Positions 34,447-44,061 of a stretch of 64,000 nucleotides of DNA are shown in pieces. The DNA lies in contig JADKDT010000026.1 in the NCBI GenBank assembly GCA_016714465.1, positions 124,001-188,000 of the forward strand, in the 5' to 3' direction. A program made the translations under genes and the position numbers. Positions within the stretch are counted from its first letter, which is position 1; every line of letters starts with the position of its first letter. Under the pieces are notes generated by a model. The model was not told the origin of the DNA. It did not search any database and was given only the letters and a program-made list of their open reading frames with translations. The stretch comes from Candidatus Brachythrix odensensis. Its GTDB lineage: Bacteria > Chloroflexota > Anaerolineae > J036 > Brachytrichaceae.

Positions 34447-35864
34447 CTAACCGAGGTTGTAAGCCCGTTCGGCCAAGCCGCTGGCGAGATCGCCTGCCAT
34501 GGCCCGGGCGTCATCCACGTCGATCAGCCCGCGCAGGGCCAGGCCCGCCAGCCAGTCGCAGCTCACGCGGCGCCACACATCGTGGCGGGACGGGATCGAG
34601 CAGAACGCCCGTGTATCGTCGTTGAAGCCTGCCAGATTGGCCAGGCCGGCGGTCTCAGTCACCAGATCGAGGAAGCGCCGCATGCCGTTGACGCTATCGT
34701 GAAACCACCACGGCGGGCCCAGCTTGACCGCGGGGTAATGCCCGGCCAGCGGCGCAAGCTCGCGCGAATAGACAGCCTCGTCGAGGGTGAACAGGATCAG
34801 GCTGAAGCGCGGATCGTTGCCGAACGCGTTCAGCAAGGGCCGCAGGCCGCGGGTGAATTCGCCCGCCAGCGGGATGTCCGCGCCCTTGTCAGGCCCAAAA
34901 CGCCGAAAGATCGCTTCGTTGTGGTTGCGCAGCGAGCCGACGTGCAGCTGCATGACGAGACCGTCCTCGGCGCTCATCCGGGCCATCTCGATCAGCATGT
35001 GCCCGGTGAAGCGGGCCGCGTCGTCGGCGTCCGCGTCGCCGCGCAACGCGCGGGCGAAGGTCGCTTCGCACTCGGCGGCGCTCAACCGCTCGGTGAAGGC
35101 GGTCTCCGCCGCGTGGTCGGTGGCGGTCGCTCCCATCGACTTGAAGACAGCGCGCCGCTGCTCGAGCGCGCGGATGAAGCTGGCGTAGTCCTCAATGGCG
35201 ATGCCGGCCACCGCGCCGAGCGCCCGAAGATGCGTGTGCCAGCCGGCGGTCCGCAGGTTGACGACCGCGTCGGGGCGGAAGGTGGGCCGCACCCGGTCAC
35301 CCCAGCCCGCCTCACGCAGGGCGGCGTGATGGCGCAGATCCGACCCAGCCGGGTCGGTCGTGCACAACGTGTGGATGCCAAAGCGCCCAAACAGCGCCCG
35401 GGGCGAGAACTCCGGCTTCTTGAGCTGGGCCTCAACGTGCTCATAGATCGCCATGGCGCTCCCGCCGTTCAGCTTCTCGCTGACCCCAAACACGTTGATG
35501 AGCTCGTCGGCCAGCCACAGGCCTGTCGGCGTGCCGCGGAAGAGATCAAAGCGCTCGGCGAAGCGCTGCCAGATCCGCCGGTGGTCGGTCTCGACCGGTG
35601 TACCGTCAAGGGCTGGGATGCCGAGGTCCTCCATCCGCACGCCCTGCGCTACAGCATTCGCACAACGTAGTGATCTGGGATGATAAACAGATCCGCCGGA
35701 GATCCGAAGCCTGCGCCCGGATCCGCCAGCAGGGCCGGGTCGACGTGGCCGTGCGGGCAGATCAGCGGCAGGTCGCGCACGCTTTCGTAAAGCTCCCGCG
35801 TCAGGCTGCGCTGGGCGGGGTCGGGATCAAAACAACGATCGGGTGAAAGAACCCACTTGCTCAT
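34447..35864 (-). CDS. uxaC: Uronate isomerase, frameshifted
   Basis: The N-terminal part (residues 1-71: SLTRELYESVRDLPLICPHG HVDPALL, with the metal-binding CPHGHVDP) ends in PDHYVVRML. The remainder (RMEDLGIPALDG onward) continues in the next frame. Restoring one G near 35650 gives RMLVAQGVRMEDLG, which fits the family closely, and a total of about 472 residues, normal for UxaC. Other family features are seen: QLHVGSLRNHNEA, PPWWFHDSVNGMRRFLD and GFNDDTRAFCSIPSRHDVWRR. The enzyme isomerises D-glucuronate or D-galacturonate to fructuronate or tagaturonate. It is the last gene of the operon starting at 47661. Confidence 0.9.
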
Positions 35865-35878
35865 ACTGCTCCCTTCTT

Positions 35879-35936
35879 ACAGGAGAAAGGGAGAACGGGA
35901 GAATTGGTGGTCTCTCCCATTTTCCCGTTCTCCTGT
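35879..35936. repeat. Hairpin between uxaE and uxaC
   Basis: ACAGGAGAAAGGGAGAACGG pairs imperfectly with CCATTTTCCCGTTCTCCTGT. It is a relative of the hairpins at 10508 and 28400. It lies 3' of uxaE and just before uxaC, with dispersed AATCTGCGG words between it and the uxaE stop. Confidence 0.5.
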
Positions 35937-36055
35937 GAATGCTATTGCGTAAATCGTCTATCCGCGGATTTGGCCATGTGCCGTGGGAACAAGGAAAAAG
36001 AATCGGCGGAAATCTGCGGAAATCGGCGGATAGATTCTTAATACTCCAAGCGCTC

Positions 36056-37534
36056 TTAAGCGGCCCGAGCAAACGGCGCGAGATGCCGGACGAAGTGCCG
36101 CTCCAGGCCGGCCGCGTAGGCCTCCTCGCGCGCGGCCAGGGCCGACATGATTTCAACGCCAAAGCGCGCCAGGGCCGATCCAAACGTGACGTGCAACGCC
36201 TGGCGCGCGTCAAAGGCGTCCAGCAGGCCCGGCAGCTCGTCGTCCGACAGGGCCTCCGGCGCGGGCACGCGCTCGAGGCGGGCGGAAATGTGATAGGTCA
36301 GTTTGTCCGTGTCGTAGCGCGCGCGGGCCAGCCCGACGATCTCGCGGAAGAGGCCCGGCTCGCCGACGGCGATCACCCGCAGGGCCTCGAGATAGCTCGT
36401 GCCAGCCGTCTTGAGGTGGGCGACGCCGCGTGTGGCAGCCACGATCAGCGGATACACGCTGAACTTGTCGGAGCCCGAGTGCAGGCTGAGCTTGTAAGGC
36501 CCAAACGCCCGGGCGACCGCGGCATGGGCGTTCAGGTTCTCACGCAGCGCGTCTAGATCGCCGATGTAGTCGACGCCCTTCTCGAAGCGGCCGACAAAGC
36601 GCGGGGCCAGGCTCACCACCGGCGCGCCGAGTCGCTTGAGCTCGCTGGCGATGATGATGTGCTCGCCCAGGCGGGTGGGCGATTCAGTTTCGTCGACCGA
36701 GACCTCGAGGTCGTAGGCCTTCAGCCGGGTCGCCAGATGGCGCTGCATGGCGACGACGTGGGCGACGGCCCGGCCATATTTCACGGCCGCCCGGGCGGCG
36801 TCGGCGGGCGTGATGAGCACCTGACGATCGTCCAAATCGATCGTCTTGCCGGCGTAACGGGCCATGAAGTCCGAATGGCTGGTCTCCAAGCTGGCCCAGG
36901 GCAGCGCCACGGCCGCGGCTTCGAGCGCGCCGGCCTGCATCTCTTCGGCCGCGTCGTTGACGTGCGCGCCGGGGTCGATGGTGAAGAAGCTGAACCCGGC
37001 CGCCGCGCAGGCGTCGATGTCGGCCGGGGTCTTCAAGTGATCGGCGTCCGCCCCGATCGGTTCGCGCCAGCCGGCCTGCAGCGCCCCAAAGGTGGCATCG
37101 GTGAGGACGTTGTCGGGGCTGCGGTTCGTGCGGACCATCTCGCGGATGGATTGCTGGGCGAAGATGGCGGCGATGCGGCCGCCCACGGCCCGAAACGCGC
37201 GGGCGTGCCCGGGTGTGGCCAGGCCCAGCCGGTCGCCGCATCCGGCCGAGGTGGCCAGCCCGAGTGGCACGGGCCGCAGCCAGGGCAGCGATTCGCGCAG
37301 CGCGCGGGCGTTTGCGGTATCGACGGCGCCTTCGATCACCGTTGCGTCGCCGACAGCCTGGCGTTCACCCTGAAAGGCCGCCAGCGCTGGATGCCCGGCC
37401 GGTGCTGCAACAGCAAGGGCGCGGCTGCCGTCATGGCGGCGGCGCAGGCCATAGGCGGCGCCGCCGGCTTCGACCACCGAGGCGGGATACAAACCGCCGG
37501 GGAATCGGTTGAGGAGTGTCTGGGTGAGGGTCAT
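36056..37534 (-). CDS. uxaE: Tagaturonate epimerase
   Basis: The 492-residue protein matches the UxaE family, which converts D-tagaturonate to D-fructuronate (C3 epimerisation) and links galacturonate to the glucuronate branch. Recognisable family segments are YPASVVEAGGAAYGL near the start, GFSFFTIDPGAHVNDAA, LEVSVDETESPTRLGEHI, and PYKLSLHSGSDKFSVYP with a His and charged residues likely to bind metal and substrate. Length is typical. It sits directly upstream of uxaC in the same operon, which strongly supports the function. A perfect hairpin separates it from the upstream gene. Confidence 0.88.
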   Translation of the reverse strand: MTLTQTLLNRFPGGLYPASVVEAGGAAYGLRRRHDGSRALAVAAPAGHPALAAFQGERQAVGDATVIEGAVDTANARALRESLPWLRPVPLGLATSAGCGDRLGLATPGHARAFRAVGGRIAAIFAQQSIREMVRTNRSPDNVLTDATFGALQAGWREPIGADADHLKTPADIDACAAAGFSFFTIDPGAHVNDAAEEMQAGALEAAAVALPWASLETSHSDFMARYAGKTIDLDDRQVLITPADAARAAVKYGRAVAHVVAMQRHLATRLKAYDLEVSVDETESPTRLGEHIIIASELKRLGAPVVSLAPRFVGRFEKGVDYIGDLDALRENLNAHAAVARAFGPYKLSLHSGSDKFSVYPLIVAATRGVAHLKTAGTSYLEALRVIAVGEPGLFREIVGLARARYDTDKLTYHISARLERVPAPEALSDDELPGLLDAFDARQALHVTFGSALARFGVEIMSALAAREEAYAAGLERHFVRHLAPFARAA

Positions 37535-37547
37535 TTTTTGAAACAGT

Positions 37548-37592
37548 CCGGATTTGACATCGCCCAGCTCCGCCGGGCGATGTCAAATCCGG
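37548..37592. repeat. Perfect hairpin between Gfo-DUF993 gene and uxaE
   Basis: CCGGATTTGACATCGCCC pairs exactly with GGGCGATGTCAAATCCGG around AGCTCCGCC. It is intra-operon, 11 bp past the stop of the upstream gene; a possible processing, stability or partial termination element. Confidence 0.55.
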
Positions 37593-37602
37593 GGAAATTC
37601 TG

Positions 37603-39942
37603 TCAGGAAAGGTAGGCGTTCATGCGTTGGACTGCCAGGTCGGGGTCGCGCAACAACCCGGCCCGGTCGGCGAGGATGAAGAGATCGGCCAGGTGCTGCC
37701 GGCTTCGGGCAGTTTCCTGCCCACCCAGCATCTCGAAGCGCGCCTGGTAGCCGTTGAGCCAGGCCAGGAACGTCACCCCGGTCTTGTACGAGTAGGTCGG
37801 AGTCTGGAAGATGTGCCGCGACAGGGCGACGGTCGGCTCGAGGATGGCGTCGTAGGCGGCAAGATCACCGCGGTCGAGGGCGTGGAAGGCGGCCGCCGCC
37901 GCCGGGGCAATGGCGTCGAAGATCCCCAGCAGCGCGTGGCTATAGCCCAGCGTATCGCCCTTGATGAGCTCCGGATAGTTGAAGTCGTCGCCGGTGTACA
38001 TCCGGACGCCCGGCGGCAGGCGTCTGCGCATGTCGATTTCGCGTTGGGCATCCAGCAGCGAAATCTTGATCCCGTCAACGTGCGCGGCGTTCGCGGCGAT
38101 GATGCCGAGACAGGTGTCCATCGCCGGGCCGAGATCGCGCGATCCCCAGTAGCCGGCCAGCTTTGGATCGAACATGTCACCCAGCCAGTGCAGGATGACC
38201 GGCCGGCTGGTCTGGCCGAGCACGCGCTCATACACCCGCGCGTAGTCTTCCGGGCCGCGGGCGCAGGCCGCCAGCGCCCGTGAGGCCATCAGAATAATCC
38301 GGCCGCCCACCGATTCGATGTGGCCGATCTGCTCCAGGTAGGCGGCCACGACCTGGTCGAGGGTCAGATCGGGTGAGGGCGCCAGTTGGTCGGTGCCGGC
38401 CCCGCTGAAAACCGTGGCGCCCAGCGCGGCCGCCTCCGCGACCGAACGATGGATGAGTTCCTTTGCGCTGGTCCAGTTGAGCCCCATTCCGCGCTGGGCG
38501 GTGTCCATCGCCTCGGCCACGGCAAAGCCATACGACCAGAGATGTCGCCGATAGGCCAGCGTCGCCTCCCAGTCAATGGCGGTGCTTGATCCCGGCACCG
38601 CCCCGCCAGGGGCGACCATCACATGGCGGTCTGCCCGGACGGGCTGGCCTGACGCAAAGGACTTGTTGGCGGCGATGCCGGTGAGCAGGCTGACCACGCC
38701 GTCATGCAGACCGGCGGCCCGGCCGAGCGGATCGGCCTCGGGCTGGCCCGAGAAGAGGTCCGACAGCAGGCGCTCGTCGCCGCCGCCGTGACCGCCTTTG
38801 GAGTGCGCGCCCAGCGGCACCCGAAGTGGCTTGCCCCACAATGGCTGAAGTGTGATCGTGGGATCCATCACCCGCTGGACGACGGGCGCGGCCGTCAGGC
38901 CGAACTCGCGCGCGTAAGCGTCCTCGACCGTCCCGCCGTCGTCGAGGGTGTTGAAGGCGCTCTCCACCCACTCGAGCTCGAGGCGGCCGCGGGTGCCATT
39001 GAACATCACCCGCAGCCCCTCCCACGGGGCGTAGGCGTTGAGGTGATAGGTCATCGTCGCGCCGCTCGCATACCGGACTGCCAGGGCATAGTCGTCCTCG
39101 GTGCTGATCCCGTCGCCGAAAACGCCCTGGTCGCGGAAGTAGCCGTCTTCGTGCTCGGCATTGAGATACAGGCCCTTCAAGCGCGCGTCTTTCTCGAGGT
39201 GGATGGCGAACGGATCATGATCGGCGGCTGGCTCGCCGTACGCCCGGGCATACGTGTTGGTCTGCCCGCGCGCCTCGGCGTTCGCCTTGCCATAGAACGC
39301 GCGGCGGCCGAAGCCAAACACGGTCTCGGGCGCCGACGCCAGCCACCAGTTGATCAGGTCAAAGTGATGGGTGCTCTTGTGGACCATCAGCCCGCCGTTG
39401 TTGGCCTTGTCGCGATGCCAGCGCCGGAAGTAGTCGGCCCCATGGCGGGTGTCGAGCAGCCACTCGAAATGAACCGACAGGATCTGCCCGATCGCGCCGC
39501 GCTGCAGGAGCTCCTTGACTTTCGAGCTGTGCGGCGAATAGCGGTAGTTGAAGGTGACGGTGACCTTTTTGCCGGTCTCCTTCTGGCAATCAATAATCGA
39601 CTGGCACTTCTCCGCGTCGATGGTCAGCGGTTTTTCGGTGATGATGTCGCAGCCCAGGCGCATGGCCCGGTTGATGTATTCGTCATGGGTCCGGTCCATC
39701 GAGGTCACGATGACGACATCGGGCTTGCCCTCCGCGATCATGCGATCAAAGGCCTCGGCCCGATAGGTGGGGATGGCCGGCGCGCCGTACTCGGCGGCGA
39801 AGACGCCGTTGTAGTAATCCATCCGAGTCTGGTTGGTGTCGCACAGGCCGACCAGGCTGGCCTCCTTCGAAAAGCGGCCCAGGATGGCTGTGGTGAACAT
39901 CGACGAACGATGACCCAGACCGACGATTGCGTATTTCTTCAT
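37603..39942 (-). CDS. Fusion of Gfo/Idh/MocA oxidoreductase and DUF993 domain
   Basis: Residues 1-436 form a Gfo/Idh/MocA dehydrogenase: NAD(P)-binding VGLGHRSSMFTTAIL, the EKPL motif at 104-107, NNGGLMVHKSTHHFDLINWW with the catalytic-type His/Asp set, and a substrate beta-sheet domain. Residues about 445-779 match DUF993, a TIM-barrel family related to dihydrodipicolinate synthase (AIDWEATLAYRRHLWSYGFA, AMDTAQRGMGLNW, KISLLDAQREIDMR). The start at MKKYAIVG (39942) overlaps the stop of the preceding gene (ATGA). A dehydrogenase joined to an aldolase-like domain would oxidise a sugar and then cleave or rearrange it. No stop or obvious frameshift is seen at the junction, though loss of a stop cannot be excluded. 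Confidence 0.8.
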   Translation of the reverse strand: MKKYAIVGLGHRSSMFTTAILGRFSKEASLVGLCDTNQTRMDYYNGVFAAEYGAPAIPTYRAEAFDRMIAEGKPDVVIVTSMDRTHDEYINRAMRLGCDIITEKPLTIDAEKCQSIIDCQKETGKKVTVTFNYRYSPHSSKVKELLQRGAIGQILSVHFEWLLDTRHGADYFRRWHRDKANNGGLMVHKSTHHFDLINWWLASAPETVFGFGRRAFYGKANAEARGQTNTYARAYGEPAADHDPFAIHLEKDARLKGLYLNAEHEDGYFRDQGVFGDGISTEDDYALAVRYASGATMTYHLNAYAPWEGLRVMFNGTRGRLELEWVESAFNTLDDGGTVEDAYAREFGLTAAPVVQRVMDPTITLQPLWGKPLRVPLGAHSKGGHGGGDERLLSDLFSGQPEADPLGRAAGLHDGVVSLLTGIAANKSFASGQPVRADRHVMVAPGGAVPGSSTAIDWEATLAYRRHLWSYGFAVAEAMDTAQRGMGLNWTSAKELIHRSVAEAAALGATVFSGAGTDQLAPSPDLTLDQVVAAYLEQIGHIESVGGRIILMASRALAACARGPEDYARVYERVLGQTSRPVILHWLGDMFDPKLAGYWGSRDLGPAMDTCLGIIAANAAHVDGIKISLLDAQREIDMRRRLPPGVRMYTGDDFNYPELIKGDTLGYSHALLGIFDAIAPAAAAAFHALDRGDLAAYDAILEPTVALSRHIFQTPTYSYKTGVTFLAWLNGYQARFEMLGGQETARSRQHLADLFILADRAGLLRDPDLAVQRMNAYLS

Positions 39943-41099
39943 GATGACTTCCCGGTTGCGTTGCGCGGCGACCATCCGCCGTAGACAGGGTGTGAAGCGT
40001 CAAGCGGCAGGCTGACCGGCGCGCCAATCCGCGCGGAGTGATAGGTCGCGCTGAGCAGCTCGATCGCGTTGCGGGCGTCGCCGACGTCGACCGGCAGCGG
40101 CGTATTGTTCACGATGGCGTGATAGAAGCGAAGCAACTGCGCGTCGTAACGGGCCGGCGGGGTGTAGCCCTGCAAAGAACCGCTTCCGCCGCCGCCCCCC
40201 GAGGCGCGCTGGGCCTCGCCCGCCGCCGTGGCGTCATAGTCGGCGATGAGGCGGGTTATCCCATCCGCCACTTCCGGCCGGTCCGGGGTGTAGGTCCACG
40301 GATCCAGCGAGTTGGTATAGGCCCGAGTGTTGCTCTCGGCCGTTAGATTAGCAAAGACGAGCCGGTGGCGGGTGGATTCGGCCGCCGAGCCGAGGGTGCA
40401 GCTCAGCGTCGACAGCGCGCCGTTGGCGTGCTCGAAGACGACGGCGGCGCAATCCTCGACCTCGATCGGGTTGCTGCGTGTGCTGGTCCGGGCGAAGACG
40501 CTCCGGACCGGGCCAAACACATACGTCAGCATGTCGACGGCGTGGATGGCGTGGGTGGTGAGCACGCCCCCCAGCTCGCTGGCGAATTTTCCGCGCCAGG
40601 GCACCGCGTAGTAATCCGCCCGGCGCCGCCAGTGCACTTCGATACTGGCCGCAAGCGGCGCGCCGGCCAGCCCCGCGTCGACCAATCGTTTGACCTTCTG
40701 CAAGCCCGCGCCAAAGCGGTATTGGAATACCGGCATGAGCCGGCGGCCGCTCTCGGCTTCGGCCCGGGCCATTTCGTCAACCCCCGCCAGGGAGTCGGTC
40801 AGGGGCTTCTCGCACACGACATGTTTGCCGGCCTTCAGCGCGGCGATCGCCTGAGGCCTGTGCAGCATGGGCGGGGTGCAGATGTTGACGACGTCGACAT
40901 CCGGCATGGCCAGGACATCCTCGTAGCGGGTGAGGGTGAGCGGCACGCCGAGCTCGGCCGCCAGTTGGCGATTCTTGTCGTCTTCGAGCGAGCAGATGGC
41001 GACCAGGTCAAACAGGTTGGGCAGGGACTTATAGGCGGCGGCGTGCTGGGCGCCAACGCCCAGTCCAACCACCACGGCGCGGAGCTTGGGGTGTGTCAT
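39939..41099 (-). CDS. Gfo/Idh/MocA family oxidoreductase
   Basis: The 386-residue NAD(P)-dependent dehydrogenase begins with the Rossmann motif VVVGLGVGAQHAAAYKSL and carries CEKPL (about 95-99), YRFGAGLQKVKRLVDAG and GVLTTHAIHAVDMLTYVFGP with the family His-x3-Asp. A Gly-rich linker (QRASGGGGGSGS) occurs near residue 300. It overlaps both neighbours by ATGA, so the three dehydrogenases are translationally coupled. The family oxidises sugar or inositol hydroxyls; here the neighbours suggest a uronate or glycoside substrate. Confidence 0.88.
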   Translation of the reverse strand: MTHPKLRAVVVGLGVGAQHAAAYKSLPNLFDLVAICSLEDDKNRQLAAELGVPLTLTRYEDVLAMPDVDVVNICTPPMLHRPQAIAALKAGKHVVCEKPLTDSLAGVDEMARAEAESGRRLMPVFQYRFGAGLQKVKRLVDAGLAGAPLAASIEVHWRRRADYYAVPWRGKFASELGGVLTTHAIHAVDMLTYVFGPVRSVFARTSTRSNPIEVEDCAAVVFEHANGALSTLSCTLGSAAESTRHRLVFANLTAESNTRAYTNSLDPWTYTPDRPEVADGITRLIADYDATAAGEAQRASGGGGGSGSLQGYTPPARYDAQLLRFYHAIVNNTPLPVDVGDARNAIELLSATYHSARIGAPVSLPLDASHPVYGGWSPRNATGKSS

Positions 41100-42109
41100 T
41101 TGTCTTGGGTGATCACGGTGGCCGAGGCCTGCGCCTTGAGGGCGAGCTCAGCCGCCAGGAAGGCGTGCCGCTGGGTCATGGCGGTCTCGCTGCGGTCATT
41201 GACGTCGGCGACGAGCTGGCGCCCGTAGGGCAGTTCGACCGCGTCGCAGTTCTCATATCGCACGCCCTGCCGGTCGACGATGAAGAGGTGGTTGGCCCCG
41301 GGCCGCCCGCCGATGTCGACGTACTTGCGGAGTTCGATGTAGCCCTCTGTCCCGAGCACCGTCAACCGGCCATCGCCCCAGGTTGGCAGGCCGTCGGGGG
41401 TGAACCAGTCGATGCGGATGTAGCCGCTCCCGCCGTCGCCGCGCAGCATCACGTCGCCGAAGTCCTCGAGGCCGGGATATTCGGGGTGGGCGAGGTTGCC
41501 CACCTGCGAGGCGACGATCTCGGCCCGGGTCGAACCGGTGAAGAACAGAAACTGATCGAACTGGTGGCTGGCGATGTCGCACAGGATGCCGCCATAGCGC
41601 TCGCGCTCGAAGAAGTAGGGCAGGCGCGACGGCGCGCCCAGGCGATGCGGGCCAAGCCCGATGGTCTGCAGCACGCGCCCGATCGCGCCGGCCCGGACGA
41701 GCTCCCCGGCCCGGACCGTGGCCCGGTTTTCGAAGCGCTCCGAGTAGCAGATCGAGTAGATCCGTTGTGTTTCAACCTGGACGGCGCGGGCCTCCTCGAG
41801 CTGGGCGAGGGTTGTGAAGCCAGGCTTGTCGGACATGAAGTCCTTGCCGTGGCGCATGACCTGTATTCCGAGCGGGGCGCGATCGGCCGGGACGGTCGAG
41901 GTGACCACCAGCTGGATCGACGGATCCTCGAGAATCTCGGCTTCGCTGCGGGCCTGGCGCGCCTGGGGGAAGGCGGCCCCGAAGGCGGCTTCGATGCTGC
42001 GCTCCGAGTCCCGGGCGATCCACGACACAAAGGTCGCCCCGGCGTCGAGCAGGCACCTGACCTGCCCGTAGATGTGGCTGTGGGTGATACCGATTACGGA
42101 GAATCTCAT
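41096..42109 (-). CDS. Gfo/Idh/MocA family oxidoreductase
   Basis: The 337-residue dehydrogenase has a less typical nucleotide loop (FSVIGITHSHIYGQVRCLL), as in the subgroup that begins GITHSH, followed by SDKPGFTTLAQLEEA in place of EKP and GGILCDIASHQFDQFLFFTG with the conserved Asp/His. It reads as a complete domain. It is the first of three adjacent dehydrogenases and lies 47 bp after the MalG-type permease with a perfect palindrome in between. The substrate is unknown. Confidence 0.85.
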   Translation of the reverse strand: MRFSVIGITHSHIYGQVRCLLDAGATFVSWIARDSERSIEAAFGAAFPQARQARSEAEILEDPSIQLVVTSTVPADRAPLGIQVMRHGKDFMSDKPGFTTLAQLEEARAVQVETQRIYSICYSERFENRATVRAGELVRAGAIGRVLQTIGLGPHRLGAPSRLPYFFERERYGGILCDIASHQFDQFLFFTGSTRAEIVASQVGNLAHPEYPGLEDFGDVMLRGDGGSGYIRIDWFTPDGLPTWGDGRLTVLGTEGYIELRKYVDIGGRPGANHLFIVDRQGVRYENCDAVELPYGRQLVADVNDRSETAMTQRHAFLAAELALKAQASATVITQDK

Positions 42110-42117
42110 AATGTTTT

Positions 42118-42151
42118 CCGCGCGTCGACGGGCCGGCCCGTCGACGCGCGG
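42118..42151. repeat. Perfect 34-bp palindrome between permease and dehydrogenase genes
   Basis: CCGCGCGTCGACGGGCC is followed directly by its exact complement with no spacer. It starts 4 bp past the permease stop, inside the operon. Confidence 0.5.
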
Positions 42152-42155
42152 GGTT

Positions 42156-43022
42156 TCAGCCTTTGAGGCCGGTGGTGCTGATCCCCTGGACGAGATAGCG
42201 CTGGAAGAAGATGAAGATCAGGAAGACTGGGACCAGTGACACGGACGACATGGCGAAGATGGCGCCCCAGTCCGTGCCCGCTGACGGATCGGAGAAGGCC
42301 CGCAAGGCGAGCGACACGGTGTACTGCTGGGGCGCGTTGAGGTAGATCAGCGGTCCGAGGAAATCCTCCCAGGTCCAGTAGAAGGAGAAGATCGCCGCTG
42401 TGATCAGGGCAGGCTGGATGAGGGGGAGGATGATCCGGAAGAAGATACCGAAACGCCCGCACCCGTCGATCTCGGCCGCCTCATCGAGTTCCTTCGGGAT
42501 GCCCCGGATGAACTGCATGATCATGAAGATGAAGAAGGCCTGGCCGCCCATCCGCGGCAGGAGCAACGGCAGAAAGCTGTTGCGCAACTCAAGCAGATTT
42601 ACAAAGGCGACGTATTGCGGAATGATGGTGACCTGGACGGGCAGCATCAGGGTCATCAACATGCAGGCGAACCAGAACCCGCGTCCGGCGAACTTGATCC
42701 GGCTGAAGCCATACGCCACAATCGACGAGGCGCCGACCGAGAGCACGGTGGCCATCCCGGCGTAGAAAAGCGAATTCGCATAGAAGGTGGTGAAGGTGGT
42801 TCCGCCGAAGCCTTTCCAGCCGCGGACGAAGTTGTCAAGTTCGATCCGGCTCGGGATGAGCGAGGTGACGGTCCGAAACACCTCCTCGCTCGGCTTGAAC
42901 GAGCTCGCGAACATCCACAGCAGCGGGTAGAGCATGACCAGCGCGAAGCCGGCCACGAGGACGTGGTAAATGACTGATCCCGCGATCTTGCGGCGGCTTG
43001 GGAGTTTGGCGGCGATATTCAT
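42156..43022 (-). CDS. Carbohydrate ABC transporter permease, MalG type
   Basis: The 288-residue inner-membrane protein has six hydrophobic helices (VIYHVLVAGFALVMLYPLLW at the N-terminus) and the EAA loop GIPKELDEAAEIDGCGRFGI, which docks the ATPase. The C-terminal FQRYLVQGISTTGLKG is typical of MalG-like permeases. It pairs with the MalF-type permease 18 bp upstream and the binding protein before that. No ATPase gene is present in the operon, so a shared MsmX/UgpC-type ATPase elsewhere is expected. Confidence 0.9.
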   Translation of the reverse strand: MNIAAKLPSRRKIAGSVIYHVLVAGFALVMLYPLLWMFASSFKPSEEVFRTVTSLIPSRIELDNFVRGWKGFGGTTFTTFYANSLFYAGMATVLSVGASSIVAYGFSRIKFAGRGFWFACMLMTLMLPVQVTIIPQYVAFVNLLELRNSFLPLLLPRMGGQAFFIFMIMQFIRGIPKELDEAAEIDGCGRFGIFFRIILPLIQPALITAAIFSFYWTWEDFLGPLIYLNAPQQYTVSLALRAFSDPSAGTDWGAIFAMSSVSLVPVFLIFIFFQRYLVQGISTTGLKG

Positions 43023-43040
43023 CGGTATGTCTCCGCGTGG

Positions 43041-43973
43041 CTAATTGCCGTCCTTGTTCTCGTAGAAAACCCACCCCGACGACGTCTTGAAGACGACGGC
43101 GGCGAAGATGCCGATGACGAGCATGAGCACCCAGGCAAGGGCCGAGGCATAGCCCATCTGGAAGTTCTCGAACGCCCTGCGATAGATATAGAGCGCGTAG
43201 AACAGGGTCGTATCGAGCGGCGCGCCGCCGGTAACGATGAAGGCCTGGGTGAAGACCATAAAGCCGCTGATGATCTGCATGATCAGATTGAACAGGATGA
43301 CCGGCGAGAGCAGCGGCAGGGTGATGGTGATGAATTTTCGGATCGGTCCGGCCCCGTCGATGGAGGCCGCCTCATAGAACTCGGTCGGGATGTTCTTCAG
43401 CCCTGCCAGGAAGATCAGCATTGGCGACCCGAATTGCCAGACCGCCAGCGCGACGAGCGTCCAGATTGCCCAGTTGGGATCGCCGAGGAAAGTGATTGCC
43501 GGGAGTCCGAATATCGCGCTGATCGCGTTGATGATGCCCTGGGTGCCGAACACCTGGCGCCACATCACCGCCACTGCCACGCTGCCGCCGACGATGCTCG
43601 GGGCATAGTAGGCGGCCCGGTATATCCCATCCCCGCGCCGGCCTGCCTTCAGCAACATGGCCAGCCCGAGGGCGACGACGAGGCGCAGCGGGATGGCCGT
43701 GAAGACGAAAGTAAGCGTGGCCTGGACGGCCTTCCAATAGCGGCCGTCCTTCGTGAACATCGTCTCGAAGTTGGACAGACCCGCCCACTGGGGGGCCGTA
43801 AAGACATCGTAGTTTGTGAACGAGAAGTACAGCGAGGTCACCATCGGCGCTGCGGTGAAGAGCAGGAACGCCAACAACCACGGACCGATGAAGAGATAGC
43901 CGGACAGATTGTTTCGCAGGGTTCTTGCCCGGCGAGCGGCTTTTGACGCGGATGGGATAGCAACGGTTGCCAT
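43041..43973 (-). CDS. Sugar ABC transporter permease, MalF type
   Basis: The start at 43973 (MATVAIPSASKAARRAR) removes an unlikely Arg-rich extension that would run through a hairpin. The 310-residue protein has six membrane helices (YLFIGPWLLAFLLFTAAPMV first) and the EAA loop IPTEFYEAASIDGAGPIRKF. It forms a heterodimer with the next gene for import of a sugar delivered by the upstream lipoprotein. Its position after a strong hairpin may lower its expression relative to the binding protein, as is common for such operons. Confidence 0.9.
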   Translation of the reverse strand: MATVAIPSASKAARRARTLRNNLSGYLFIGPWLLAFLLFTAAPMVTSLYFSFTNYDVFTAPQWAGLSNFETMFTKDGRYWKAVQATLTFVFTAIPLRLVVALGLAMLLKAGRRGDGIYRAAYYAPSIVGGSVAVAVMWRQVFGTQGIINAISAIFGLPAITFLGDPNWAIWTLVALAVWQFGSPMLIFLAGLKNIPTEFYEAASIDGAGPIRKFITITLPLLSPVILFNLIMQIISGFMVFTQAFIVTGGAPLDTTLFYALYIYRRAFENFQMGYASALAWVLMLVIGIFAAVVFKTSSGWVFYENKDGN

Positions 43974-43997
43974 TCTGATTCGCCTCGCCGGTGTTGG

Positions 43998-44050
43998 TTT
44001 ACGCGGCGTGCGAACGCCTGGCAGACCCAGGCGTTCGCACGCCGCGTAAA
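43998..44050. repeat. Perfect hairpin between binding protein and permease genes
   Basis: TTTACGCGGCGTGCGAACGC pairs exactly with GCGTTCGCACGCCGCGTAAA (24-bp stem, loop CAGAC). It lies 12 bp past the binding-protein stop. A stable stem here is a plausible transcript-stabilising or partial-termination element. Confidence 0.6.
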
Positions 44051-44061
44051 AGTTGACGCAA

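Noticed and set aside
34333..39984. Several long plus-strand frames opposite uxaC, uxaE and the Gfo-DUF993 gene
   Set aside because: They mirror real catabolic genes with conserved motifs on the minus strand and contain no recognisable domains.
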